This document shows, piece by piece, positions 9,164 through 18,299 of a stretch of 64,000 bases of DNA (position 1 is the first letter of the stretch; every line of letters begins with the position of its first letter). This DNA comes from Olsenella urininfantis (GTDB lineage: Bacteria > Actinomycetota > Coriobacteriia > Coriobacteriales > Atopobiaceae), in NCBI RefSeq assembly GCF_900155635.1, contig NZ_LT732540.1:31788-95787 (forward strand), read 5' to 3'. Under the pieces are notes generated by a model. That model was not told the DNA's origin. It ran no database searches and saw only the letters and a list, made by a program, of their open reading frames with translations. The translations under genes were made by a program, and so were the position numbers.

Positions 9164-10327
9164 CTAGCGCCCGGACAGGACCTGCTCCAGAGCCACGAGC
9201 CCCGCGTCCACGTCCTGCGCGTCGTTTGCCCAGCCAAACGAGAAGCGTATGGTCCCGGTGGGGAAGGTCTTCAGCGTGCGGTGTGCCGATGGCGCGCAGT
9301 GCAGACCGACGCGCGTCATGACCTGGTGCTCCTGGTCAAGGAGGAAGGCCACCTCAGCCTCGTCGGCGCCGGGGGTCTGCAGGGAGACCACGCCCGTGCG
9401 CCCCTCGACACCCCTGAGGCCCACCACACGCACCAGGCCCCTGGCCTCGAGCTCGGCGAGGCCGTCCAGGAAGCGGCCGGCAAGCGCCAGCTCGTGCTGG
9501 CGGACGCCCTGAGAGCCCCTCTCTTCCAGCCAGCCGAGCGAGGCGTGCAGGCCGGCGATGCCTGGGAGGTTCTGCGTCCCCGCCTCGAGGTGGTCGGGCA
9601 TGAACTCGGGCATGACCTCCTTGTCGCTGGCGCTGCCTGTGCCCCCGTCTATCAGGGGAGATATCTTCTCGGCCAGCCCCTTCCTCAGCACAAGGCCACC
9701 CACGCCCTGAGGTCCCAGCAGGCCCTTGTGGCCCGTGAAGGCAAGCGCGTCCGCATGCAGGCCCTTCATGTCCAGGTCCAGGACGCCCGCGGTCTGCGCA
9801 CTGTCCACGAAGAAGAGGAGGCCCCTCTCGTGACAGAGGTGGCCCACCTCCTCAAGGGGAAGGACGGTGCCACAGACGTTGCTGGCGTGCGTCATCACCA
9901 CGGCGCGCGTCCGAGGTGTGAGGAGGGGGGCCAGGTCGTTGGGGTCAAGCCGGCCCCTCTCGTCGCATTGCGCGCGAGAGAAGCTCACCCCCCGCTCCTG
10001 CTGCAGGCGCACCAGGGGGCGCATGACGGCATTGTGCTCCATGCTGCTCACGACCACGTGATCGCCGGGTTCGAGGATGCCCTTGAGCAGGACGTTCAGT
10101 GCCTCGGTGATGTTCTTCGCAAAGGCCACGGCCTCGGGTCCGTCTGCCCCAAAGAGCTTCGAGACCTGCTCTCGCGTCTCGAAGACCATCTGTTCCGCGT
10201 CGTAGGCCTTTGCGTACCCACCCCGGCCGATGTTCGCTCCGCCCTGGATCATGTACGCAAGCACCGCGTCCGTCACGCAGGGGGGCTTGGGAAAGGTGGT
10301 GCTTGCGTTATCCAGATAGACGCCCAT
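9164..10327 (-). CDS. Class V aminotransferase (cysteine desulfurase / selenocysteine lyase-like)
   Basis: A ~387-aa PLP enzyme of the NifS/CsdB type: YLDNASTTFPKP at the N-terminus, NITEALN, and the PLP-binding Lys in FTGHKGLLGPQG near residue 200, with GLHCAPSAH carrying the active-site Cys region. Family members take sulfur or selenium from cysteine or selenocysteine. It is divergent from yedE, yedF-like and DUF3343 genes 140 bp away, a grouping typical of selenium handling, so a selenium-linked role is more likely than Fe-S assembly; no SufU/IscU scaffold is near. The ATG at 10327 is preferred over a GTG at 10336, which overlaps a TAGGTG ribosome-site-like sequence. Confidence 0.87.
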   Translation of the reverse strand: MGVYLDNASTTFPKPPCVTDAVLAYMIQGGANIGRGGYAKAYDAEQMVFETREQVSKLFGADGPEAVAFAKNITEALNVLLKGILEPGDHVVVSSMEHNAVMRPLVRLQQERGVSFSRAQCDERGRLDPNDLAPLLTPRTRAVVMTHASNVCGTVLPLEEVGHLCHERGLLFFVDSAQTAGVLDLDMKGLHADALAFTGHKGLLGPQGVGGLVLRKGLAEKISPLIDGGTGSASDKEVMPEFMPDHLEAGTQNLPGIAGLHASLGWLEERGSQGVRQHELALAGRFLDGLAELEARGLVRVVGLRGVEGRTGVVSLQTPGADEAEVAFLLDQEHQVMTRVGLHCAPSAHRTLKTFPTGTIRFSFGWANDAQDVDAGLVALEQVLSGR

Positions 10328-10364
10328 GCCAATCACCTACAGAAAAATTTGACCATCTAAAAAA

Positions 10365-10394
10365 TTGTCAGTATCTAGTCCATGAAAATACTAT
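10365..10394 (+). promoter_or_regulatory. Possible sigma70-type promoter for yedE operon
   Basis: TTGTCA at 10365-10370 and TACTAT at 10389-10394 are 18 bases apart in an AT-rich stretch that stands out from the GC-rich surroundings. It lies 76 bases before the yedE ATG in the divergent intergenic region. Confidence 0.4.
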
Positions 10395-10469
10395 ATATCC
10401 TTATGTATGCCAAGCTACAACGCTCAGCTAGATGGGCATTTTCGCCCGTCCTGTGGAAAGGAGAGTTGC

Positions 10470-11564
10470 ATGGAAGACGAGAAGAGGGAGAGGCTGCTCG
10501 TCGTGGGCGGAGGTGTTGTCATCGGCGTCATCGCGGCGCTGCTGGTGTATCTCGGCAACCCCGGCAACATGGGCTTCTGCATCGCCTGCTTCATGCGCGA
10601 CACCGCGGGAGCGCTTGGCCTGCACTCCGCGAAGGCCGTCCAGTACGTCCGCCCCGAGGTCATTGGCCTCATTCTGGGCGGCATGGCCATGGCGCTCTAC
10701 CGCAAGGAGTTCTCGCCCAAGGGTGGCAGCGCCCCCGTCACCCGCTTCGCGCTGGGCTTCTTCGCCATGATCGGCGCTCTCATGTTCCTGGGTTGCCCCT
10801 TCCGCATGATTCTGCGCCTCGCCGGCGGGGATCTCAACGCCATCTTCGGCATCGTGGGCTTCGTGGCGGGCATCCTCTGCGGCGTGTTCTTCCTGAACCG
10901 CGGCTACTCGCTTGCCCGCACCCACAAGTTGGGCGGGGCCGAGGGCTACGTCATGCCCGCCATCGTCGTCACGCTGCTCGTCCTGCTCGTCGCCGCACCC
11001 GAGTTCATCCACTTCACCGAGGCGGGCGAGGGCCCTGGCGCCAAGCATGCGGTCATCGCCGTCAGCCTTGCCGCCGGCCTCGTCGTGGGCGCCATCGCCC
11101 AGCGCACCCGCCTGTGCATGGTGGGTGGCATCCGCGACATGGTGCTCTTCCGTCAGAGTAGGCTGCTCGAAGGCTTCGTCGCCGTCTTCGCCGCAGCGCT
11201 CGTCACCAACCTCGTGCTCAACGCCGTCATGGGTGGCGGCTACTTCAAGCTCGGCTTCGCCGAGCAGCCCGTCGCCCACACCGATGGTCTCTGGAACGCC
11301 CTGGGCACCTTCCTACTGGGCTATGCCTGCGTCCTTTTGGGCGGCTGCCCCCTGCGCCAGACCATCCTTTCGGGCGAGGGCAACTCCGACAGCGCCATAA
11401 CCATCCTCGGCCTGGCTGCGGGTGCCGCGTTCGCGCACAACTTCGGCCTTGCCTCCAGTGGCAAGGGCCCCACCGCCGCAGGCATGGTCGCGGTGGTCGT
11501 GGGCATTCTCGTCGTCACGCTCATAGCCGTAGTCAACTCTTCGTCCGCCAAGTCAGGCAAATAG
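10470..11564 (+). CDS. yedE: YedE-family putative selenium/thiosulfate transporter
   Basis: A 364-aa polytopic membrane protein with about ten hydrophobic segments. It shows the twofold YeeE/YedE pattern, with Cys-containing motifs GFCIACFMRDT, FLGCPFRM, RTRLCMVGGIRD and LGGCPLRQTI. YedE/YeeE proteins pass sulfur- or selenium-containing ions through conserved Cys residues. The ATG at 10470 has AAAGGAG 6 bases upstream. It forms an operon with the small YedF-like and DUF3343 genes (9- and 2-base gaps). This gene set is the standard context for the selenium-type YedE subgroup. Confidence 0.9.
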   Translation: MEDEKRERLLVVGGGVVIGVIAALLVYLGNPGNMGFCIACFMRDTAGALGLHSAKAVQYVRPEVIGLILGGMAMALYRKEFSPKGGSAPVTRFALGFFAMIGALMFLGCPFRMILRLAGGDLNAIFGIVGFVAGILCGVFFLNRGYSLARTHKLGGAEGYVMPAIVVTLLVLLVAAPEFIHFTEAGEGPGAKHAVIAVSLAAGLVVGAIAQRTRLCMVGGIRDMVLFRQSRLLEGFVAVFAAALVTNLVLNAVMGGGYFKLGFAEQPVAHTDGLWNALGTFLLGYACVLLGGCPLRQTILSGEGNSDSAITILGLAAGAAFAHNFGLASSGKGPTAAGMVAVVVGILVVTLIAVVNSSSAKSGK

Positions 11565-11573
11565 GAGGCAGCC

Positions 11574-11783
11574 ATGATGACCGTTGACGCGAGGGGGCTC
11601 TCCTGTCCCGAGCCCGTGGTGCTCACCCGTGACGCCCTGCACGCTTCTCCCGAGGGCTGCGAGGTCCTGGTGGACTCGCCTGCCCCACGAGAGAACGTCC
11701 TGCGCTTTGCCGCAAGCCAGGGCTGTCAGGTCAGCAGCGAGGAGCTCGAGGACGGCAGCTGGCGCCTCGTCCTGAGCAGGTAG
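11574..11783 (+). CDS. TusA-domain sulfurtransferase-like protein (YedF-type, short)
   Basis: A 69-aa TusA/SirA-fold protein with the active-site signature VDARGLSCPEPVV, whose Cys can carry sulfur or selenium as a persulfide or perselenide. Full YedF proteins are ~200 aa with a second DsrE-like domain; here only the TusA domain is present and the next gene encodes a separate DUF3343 protein. GGAGGC lies 5 bases upstream of the ATG. Confidence 0.85.
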   Translation: MMTVDARGLSCPEPVVLTRDALHASPEGCEVLVDSPAPRENVLRFAASQGCQVSSEELEDGSWRLVLSR

Positions 11784-11785
11784 CC

Positions 11786-12040
11786 GTGGGTCTTGCGACC
11801 TATGTCGCCACCTTCTTCTCGCACTTCGGCGCCATCAAGACCAGGGGCCTGCTGAGGGAGGCCGGCATCGACGCCACGCTCATGCCGGTGCCGCGCGCGC
11901 TGAGCAGCAGCTGTGGCACCTGCCTGCGCTATCAGGCCCGCTCTGCCGCACCGCTCGGGCAGGACCAGATGGGAGAGGTTGAGCAGATCGCCGAGGAGCG
12001 AGACGGGGCATATGCGATCGTCTGGGGTGCCGAGGAGTAG
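11786..12040 (+). CDS. DUF3343 protein, putative Se/S carrier-like
   Basis: An 84-aa protein starting with GTG two bases after the upstream stop. It has the DUF3343 features: an N-terminal segment TFFSHFGAIKTRGLL, then PVPRALSSSCGTCLRY with two Cys. DUF3343 proteins accompany YedE/YedF and are annotated as putative selenium or sulfur carriers; no reaction has been shown here. The stop codon sits inside the terminator stem that ends the operon. Confidence 0.8.
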   Translation: MGLATYVATFFSHFGAIKTRGLLREAGIDATLMPVPRALSSSCGTCLRYQARSAAPLGQDQMGEVEQIAEERDGAYAIVWGAEE

Positions 12041-12057
12041 TCCTCGGCACCCTTTTT
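12025..12057 (+). terminator. Rho-independent terminator of the yedE operon
   Basis: GGGTGCCGAGGA pairs perfectly with TCCTCGGCACCC across a GTAG loop and is followed by TTTTT. The upstream arm and loop overlap the last codons and stop of the DUF3343 gene. Confidence 0.93.
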
Positions 12058-12115
12058 GCTGCGTCTTTGCCGCTTGTCCTTCCTACGTAGCCACAGAACA
12101 GAAAATCTAAGTCAA

Positions 12116-12207
12116 GGATGTAAGATTTTTTCTCTCCCGTTGTATAAGCCCCATGCGGTGGGTAATATTCTCAATGTTGGCGAAAGCGGCGGGAGATTCC
12201 CTCCCGC
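12116..12207 (+). promoter_or_regulatory. groESL leader: possible -10 and hairpins, no CIRCE
   Basis: The 213-bp gap before groES is AT-rich at first. TATAAG at 12143-12148 could be a -10 element, but no convincing -35 is seen. AAAATCTA and TAAGATTTT form an imperfect inverted repeat around 12102-12130. Nearer the gene, GCGGGAG (12189-12195) pairs with CTCCCGC (12201-12207). No CIRCE element (TTAGCACTC-N9-GAGTGCTAA), the HrcA target, was found. Confidence 0.35.
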
Positions 12208-12253
12208 ACGCAGGTACGGCGCCTTCAGGGCGCCCTAGAAGGAGGATTCAGCT

Positions 12254-12544
12254 ATGACTCTCAAGCCTTTGGGCGATCGCGTCCTCGTCAAGCCTGCTCC
12301 CAAGGAGGAGAAGACGGCATCCGGCCTCTACATCTCCTCGGGCGCGCAGGAGAAGCCCCAGCGCGGCGAGGTCATCGCCGTTGGCGCTGGCAAGGTCAAC
12401 GACAAGGGCGAGCGCATCGCCCTGGACGTCCAGGTTGGCGACCAGGTCTACTACGGCAAGTTCGGCGGCAGCGACATCAAGATCGACGGCGAGAACTACC
12501 TGCTCATGCGCGCCGATGACATCTACGCCGTCATCACCGAGTAA
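12254..12544 (+). CDS. groES: Co-chaperonin GroES
   Basis: A 96-aa Hsp10: LKPLGDRVLVKP at the N-terminus, a mobile loop EKTASGLYISSGAQEKPQRG, and a C-terminal LMRADDIYAVI. It caps the GroEL ring during ATP-driven folding in the cytoplasm. AAGGAGGA lies 8 bases upstream of the ATG. groEL follows 41 bases later in the same operon. Confidence 0.97.
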   Translation: MTLKPLGDRVLVKPAPKEEKTASGLYISSGAQEKPQRGEVIAVGAGKVNDKGERIALDVQVGDQVYYGKFGGSDIKIDGENYLLMRADDIYAVITE

Positions 12545-12573
12545 GCATTCCACAGGCTGCACTCTCACCCTAA

Positions 12574-14220
<1,647 letters not shown>

Positions 14221-14257
14221 GATCTGCCGTCAGCCTTCGGCTCTCGTGCGTTTTACG

Positions 14258-14285
14258 GAGCGCCCCGCCCTCGGGTGGGGCGCTC
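14258..14285 (+). terminator. Terminator after groEL
   Basis: GAGCGCCCC pairs with GGGGCGCTC, with an inner CCC/GGG pairing, 38 bases after the groEL stop; it is followed by TTCTT. Confidence 0.85.
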
Positions 14286-14371
14286 TTCTTGCGTGGGGGC
14301 AGGGCATGTGGCGCCTTGGGTATGCTTGCCCCAAGGGAAAGGCCGTGACCGCTCTCAGAGAGAAGGAAATC

Positions 14372-14833
14372 ATGCTGGAAATTGGCACGCAGGCACCGGA
14401 CTTCGAGCTCCTGGACCAGGATGGCGTGGCGCGCAGGCTGAGTGACTACCGCGGCACGAGGGTGGTCCTCTACTTCTATCCCAAGGACAACACGGCGGGC
14501 TGCACCAGGCAGGCCTGCGGCTTTGCCGAGCTGCATCCCCAGTTCACGCAGAAGGGTGCTGTCGTGCTGGGGGTCTCCAAAGACAGCGTCGCCTCGCACA
14601 AGAGGTTCCAGGAGAAGCTCGGCCTGCCCTTCACGCTGCTCTCGGACCCCGATCACGAGGTGATCGAGGCATATGGGGCATGGCAGGAGAAAAAGAACTA
14701 CGGCAAGACCTACATGGGCATCGTCAGGTCAACCTTCCTCATAGACGAGAACGGCATGGTCTTGCGTGCCAGCGAGAGGGTCAAGGCGCAGGACAACCCG
14801 CAGGACGAGCTTGACGCGCTGGGCGCGCTATAG
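14372..14833 (+). CDS. bcp: Thioredoxin-dependent peroxiredoxin (Bcp/PrxQ)
   Basis: A 153-aa thioredoxin-fold peroxidase: IGTQAPDFELLDQDG at the N-terminus, YFYPKDNTAGCTRQACGF with peroxidatic and resolving Cys five residues apart, and a C-terminal RSTFLIDENG. It reduces hydroperoxides with electrons from thioredoxin. The usual GCT-x-E-xC motif has Gln in place of Glu. AGAAGGAAA precedes the ATG at 14372; the long upstream extension of this frame runs backwards through groEL and is not coding. Confidence 0.93.
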   Translation: MLEIGTQAPDFELLDQDGVARRLSDYRGTRVVLYFYPKDNTAGCTRQACGFAELHPQFTQKGAVVLGVSKDSVASHKRFQEKLGLPFTLLSDPDHEVIEAYGAWQEKKNYGKTYMGIVRSTFLIDENGMVLRASERVKAQDNPQDELDALGAL

Positions 14834-14912
14834 TTGATGGGAATCTGCCATAAGGCGCCGCGATGCCGAGGCCGTTGGCCAGGCCTCTCGCGGCATGAAA
14901 GAGGAGGATCGC

Positions 14913-15554
14913 ATGGAGCTCAACGCACGCATCGACCATACCAACCTCAAGCAGGACGCCACCGAGGCAGACCTTGCCAAGCTCTGCGACGAGGCCGCCG
15001 AGCACGGCTTTGCCACCGTGTCCATCAACGGCTGCTGGACGGCATTTGCGGTTGAGCGTCTCGAGGGCACGGGCGTGGGCGTGACCACCTGCATCGGCTT
15101 CCCCCTGGGTGCCGGCGCCACCGCTGGCAAAGCTGGGGAGGCGAGGCAGGCGGTTCTCGATGGCACCACCGAGATCGACATGGTCATAAACGTGGGAAAG
15201 CTCATCGATGGTGACGACGATTACGTCATCAACGACATCTCCGAGGTGGTCAAGGCCGCAGAGGGGCATCCCGTGAAGGTCATCCTGGAGTGCTGCCTGC
15301 TGGACGACGAGCAGATCGTGCGCGCGTGTCAGGACTGCCTGAAGGCCGGCGCGGCCTTCGTCAAGACCAGCACGGGCTTCAGCACCGGTGGCGCCACCCT
15401 GCACGACGTCGCGCTGATGCGCCAGACCGTGGGCGATGCCTGCAAGATCAAGGCGGCGGGTGGCATCCACAACAAGCAGGAGGCCCTGGCCATGGTTGAG
15501 GCTGGCGCCGACCGCCTGGGCACCAGCGCGAGCATCGCCATCGTCGAGGGGTAG
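14913..15554 (+). CDS. deoC: Deoxyribose-phosphate aldolase
   Basis: A 213-aa class I aldolase that splits 2-deoxyribose-5-phosphate into acetaldehyde and glyceraldehyde-3-phosphate. IDHTNLKQDAT opens the barrel, EIDMVINVGKL marks strand 3 with its Lys, FVKTSTGFSTGGAT carries the Schiff-base Lys, and KAAGGIHN follows. The ATG at 14913 is preceded by GAGGAGG. It stands 341 bp before deoB, with which it shares a pathway: deoD and the pyrimidine phosphorylase release deoxyribose-1-P, deoB isomerises it and DeoC cleaves it. Confidence 0.95.
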   Translation: MELNARIDHTNLKQDATEADLAKLCDEAAEHGFATVSINGCWTAFAVERLEGTGVGVTTCIGFPLGAGATAGKAGEARQAVLDGTTEIDMVINVGKLIDGDDDYVINDISEVVKAAEGHPVKVILECCLLDDEQIVRACQDCLKAGAAFVKTSTGFSTGGATLHDVALMRQTVGDACKIKAAGGIHNKQEALAMVEAGADRLGTSASIAIVEG

Positions 15555-15663
15555 GGGGCGAAGTCCCTCCGCTCGGCTTGGTGGAGCATCACGCCGCCAG
15601 CCTGCGCGCCTGCCTGCCGGAACCCGCTCCGGTGGGTGGGCGCGCTCTCCCCGGGCTGATTTT

Positions 15664-15717
15664 GCACGATAGTCAGCCGTTTTTGGCACATCTCGGAAAA
15701 ACGCTCGACTATCGTGC
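15664..15717. repeat. 54-bp hairpin-forming inverted repeat in the deoC-deoB gap
   Basis: GCACGATAGTC at 15664-15674 pairs perfectly with GACTATCGTGC at 15707-15717, and inside CGTTTTT pairs with AAAAACG. It lies in the 341-bp gap between deoC and deoB, the rest of which shows no gene. The layout (outer arms with TAGTC, inner T/A run with TTTTGGC) resembles the nadE-flanking repeats but the sequence differs. It may be a terminator or a REP-type unit. Confidence 0.75.
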
Positions 15718-15895
15718 GTCCTCCCCCTGGGAGACGTGCGGTCCGCGAGGAGCGCGGGGCGCAGCGAGAGATGCGGGACGCACGACCGCTCGCGATGGCA
15801 GGGGACCCATTGGCAACCAGCGCCGCCCCCTCTCGCGTCACGGGGGGCTGGTTGTGGCACAAAGTCTACAACGGCCATCCAACGTGAGGTGAAAC

Positions 15896-17098
15896 ATGGG
15901 AAAGCGTGTGTTCCTGCTTGTCCTGGACAGCTTCGGCATCGGAGAGGCGCCTGATGCGGCCAGGTACGGTGACGAGGGAAGCAACACCCTCTGCGCCTGT
16001 GCCACAAGTCCCTCCTTCTCCATGGATAACATGCGCGAGCTGGGCCTTTTCAATATCGACGGCGCCCTGGACTCGGCATACGAGACAGACCTGACCCCCG
16101 CTCCCTCCCCAAGGGGCGCCTTCGCCCGCCTCCAGGAGGCGTCTGTGGGCAAGGACACCACCGCTGGGCACTGGGAGATGGCAGGCGTCATATCCCCGGA
16201 AGGATTTCCCACCTATCCCGACGGCTTTCCTAGCGAGGTCATCGAGGAGTTTGAGCTCAAGACTGGTCGCAGGGTCCTCTGCAACAGGCCCTACTCCGGC
16301 ACGGACGCCATCCGCGACTTCGGCGACGAGATGGTCGAGACGGGCGCGCTCATCGTCTACACCTCGGCGGACAGCGTGTTCCAGATTGCCGCGCATGAGG
16401 ACGTCGTCCCCTGTGAGCAGCTCTATGAGTACTGCCGCATCGCGCGATCAATCCTGACGGGCGAGCATGGCGTGGGCCGCGTCATTGCGCGTCCCTTCGT
16501 GGGGGAGAGCGGCAGCTACGCACGCACCTCCCACCGCCACGACTTCTCGCTCGAGCCAACGGGCACCACCATGCTCGACCGCCTGAGCGAGGAGGGCAAG
16601 GACGTTGTCTCCGTGGGCAAGGTCTATGACATCTTCGCCCACCGCGGCATCGGCGAGTCCATTCCCACCTCCTGCAACGCCGAGGGAATCGATCGCACCA
16701 TCGAGCTTCTCGACCGTGACTTCGAGGGACTGTGCTTCACCAACCTCGTCGACACGGACATGATCTACGGCCACCGCAACGATGTGGACGGATATGCGGC
16801 CGCGCTGTCCTATTTTGACGGCCACGTTCCCGCCATCCTCTCCAGGCTGCGGGACGAAGACCTGTTCATGGTGGTGGCGGACCACGGCTGCGACCCTGTG
16901 ACGCCGTCCACCGACCACTCCCGCGAGTACGTGCCCTGGGTCATCGCCGGTCCGCGCGTGAGGCCCGGCGTGAACCTGGGAACGCGCCCCACCTTCGCTG
17001 ACGTCTCGGCAACCATTCTCGAGTACCTTGGCGCCAGCCCGCTCGGGGTGGGCGTCTCACATGCGGGTGAGATCCTTGAGGAGGAAACCCATGCCTAA
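15896..17098 (+). CDS. deoB: Phosphopentomutase
   Basis: A 400-aa metalloenzyme of the alkaline-phosphatase superfamily that interconverts (deoxy)ribose-1-P and -5-P. VLDSFGIGEAPDA holds the first metal Asp, VGKDTTAGHWEMAG the catalytic Thr, and VVADHGCDP plus STDHSREYVPW the remaining metal ligands. GAGGTG lies 6 bases before the ATG. The deoD ATG sits within its last codons, so the two are translationally coupled. Confidence 0.95.
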   Translation: MGKRVFLLVLDSFGIGEAPDAARYGDEGSNTLCACATSPSFSMDNMRELGLFNIDGALDSAYETDLTPAPSPRGAFARLQEASVGKDTTAGHWEMAGVISPEGFPTYPDGFPSEVIEEFELKTGRRVLCNRPYSGTDAIRDFGDEMVETGALIVYTSADSVFQIAAHEDVVPCEQLYEYCRIARSILTGEHGVGRVIARPFVGESGSYARTSHRHDFSLEPTGTTMLDRLSEEGKDVVSVGKVYDIFAHRGIGESIPTSCNAEGIDRTIELLDRDFEGLCFTNLVDTDMIYGHRNDVDGYAAALSYFDGHVPAILSRLRDEDLFMVVADHGCDPVTPSTDHSREYVPWVIAGPRVRPGVNLGTRPTFADVSATILEYLGASPLGVGVSHAGEILEEETHA

Positions 17099-17813
17099 GC
17101 TACCCACGCCTCACAACGCCGCCGTCGAGGGGCAGATTGCCGAGCTCGTGCTCATGCCCGGTGACCCCCTGCGTGCCCAGCACATCGCCGAGAACTACCT
17201 TCAGGACGTCGAGCGCTTCAGTGCCGTACGCAACATGTTCGGCTTCACGGGAAGCTACCAGGGGCATCGCGTCTCGGTCATGGGCAGCGGGATGGGCATG
17301 CCTTCCATGGGCATCTACTCCTACGAGCTCTTCAACCTCTATGGGGTGGAGTCCATCGTCCGCATTGGCAGTGCCGGCGGAATCGGCGAGGGCCTCAAGC
17401 TGCACGACCTGGTCGTCGCGCAGGGCGCCTGCACCGACTCCAACTACGCCAGCCAGTTCGGGCTGCCGGGGACCTTCGCCCCCATCGCGGACTTCGGCCT
17501 GCTGACGCGTGCGGTGAGCGCCGCCGAGCGTCTGGGCGTCCCCGTGCGCGTGGGCAACGTCCTCTCGTCCGACGTCTTCTACAACGCGGACGAGTCGGCG
17601 GCCCAGCGCTGGGCAAGCATGGGCGTCCTTGCGCTTGAGATGGAGTCCGCGGCCCTCTACATGAACGCCGCGCGTGCGCACAAGAAGGCCCTGGCGCTCC
17701 TCTCCATTTCCGACCTGGTGTTCACGGGCGAGGAGATCTCGGCGGAAGACCGCCAGACGAGCTTCACCCAGATGATGGAGGTTGCCCTCTCGCTTGCCCT
17801 GGACGAGGGCTAG
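17091..17813 (+). CDS. deoD: Purine-nucleoside phosphorylase (DeoD type)
   Basis: A 240-aa hexameric-type phosphorylase: VLMPGDPLRAQHIAENYL binds phosphate, GSGMGMPSMGIYSYEL follows, VRIGSAGG is near the middle, and ALEMESAALY recognises ribose. It cleaves purine (deoxy)nucleosides to base and pentose-1-P. The ATG at 17091 is chosen because GAGGAGGAAA lies directly upstream and it overlaps the deoB stop by 8 bases; the in-frame extension upstream lies inside deoB. Confidence 0.95.
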   Translation: MPKLPTPHNAAVEGQIAELVLMPGDPLRAQHIAENYLQDVERFSAVRNMFGFTGSYQGHRVSVMGSGMGMPSMGIYSYELFNLYGVESIVRIGSAGGIGEGLKLHDLVVAQGACTDSNYASQFGLPGTFAPIADFGLLTRAVSAAERLGVPVRVGNVLSSDVFYNADESAAQRWASMGVLALEMESAALYMNAARAHKKALALLSISDLVFTGEEISAEDRQTSFTQMMEVALSLALDEG

Positions 17814-17855
17814 ACCACGAGGGTTGACGAGAAGGCCTCGGGCAGGAGGTATGGC

Positions 17856-18299
17856 ATGACCGACATTGACCTGGTGGGGGAGGCCATCGCCGCCCGCGAG
17901 GGAGCCTACGCCCCCTACTCCCGCTTCGCCGTCGGGGCCGCGCTGCTCGACTCCACGGGCAAGGTCTGGCATGGCTGCAACATAGAGAACGCGGCCTACA
18001 CACCCGGAAACTGCGCGGAGCGCACGGCCTTCTTCAAGGCGGTGAGCGAGGGGGTGTTCAGCTTCGAGGCCATCGCCGTGGTGGGAGGTCCGGTTGGCGA
18101 GCCCATAGGTGACTGGTGCGCCCCCTGCGGCGTGTGCCGGCAGGTGATGCGCGAGTTCTGCGACCCCAGGCGCTTCCGCGTCGTGCTCGCCAACAGCCCC
18201 ACGGTCACGAGGGGCTTTCTGCTGGAGGACCTTCTGCCGATGAGCTTCGGGCCCGAGGACCTCTCCTCGCCGGCGCAGTCCGCGGAGGCGGGTGCCTGA
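17856..18299 (+). CDS. cdd: Cytidine deaminase
   Basis: A 147-aa zinc enzyme: AYAPYSRFAVGAAL, GCNIENAAYTPGNCAERTAF with the zinc Cys and catalytic Glu, and PCGVCRQVMREF with the other two zinc Cys. It converts (deoxy)cytidine to (deoxy)uridine for the phosphorylase encoded next. GGCAGGAGG precedes the ATG. Its TGA overlaps the next ATG (ATGA-type overlap at 18297-18301). Confidence 0.95.
   Translation: MTDIDLVGEAIAAREGAYAPYSRFAVGAALLDSTGKVWHGCNIENAAYTPGNCAERTAFFKAVSEGVFSFEAIAVVGGPVGEPIGDWCAPCGVCRQVMREFCDPRRFRVVLANSPTVTRGFLLEDLLPMSFGPEDLSSPAQSAEAGA

Noticed and set aside
12058..12253. Expected CIRCE operator before groES
   Set aside because: No TTAGCACTC-N9-GAGTGCTAA-like repeat is present; only unrelated hairpins.
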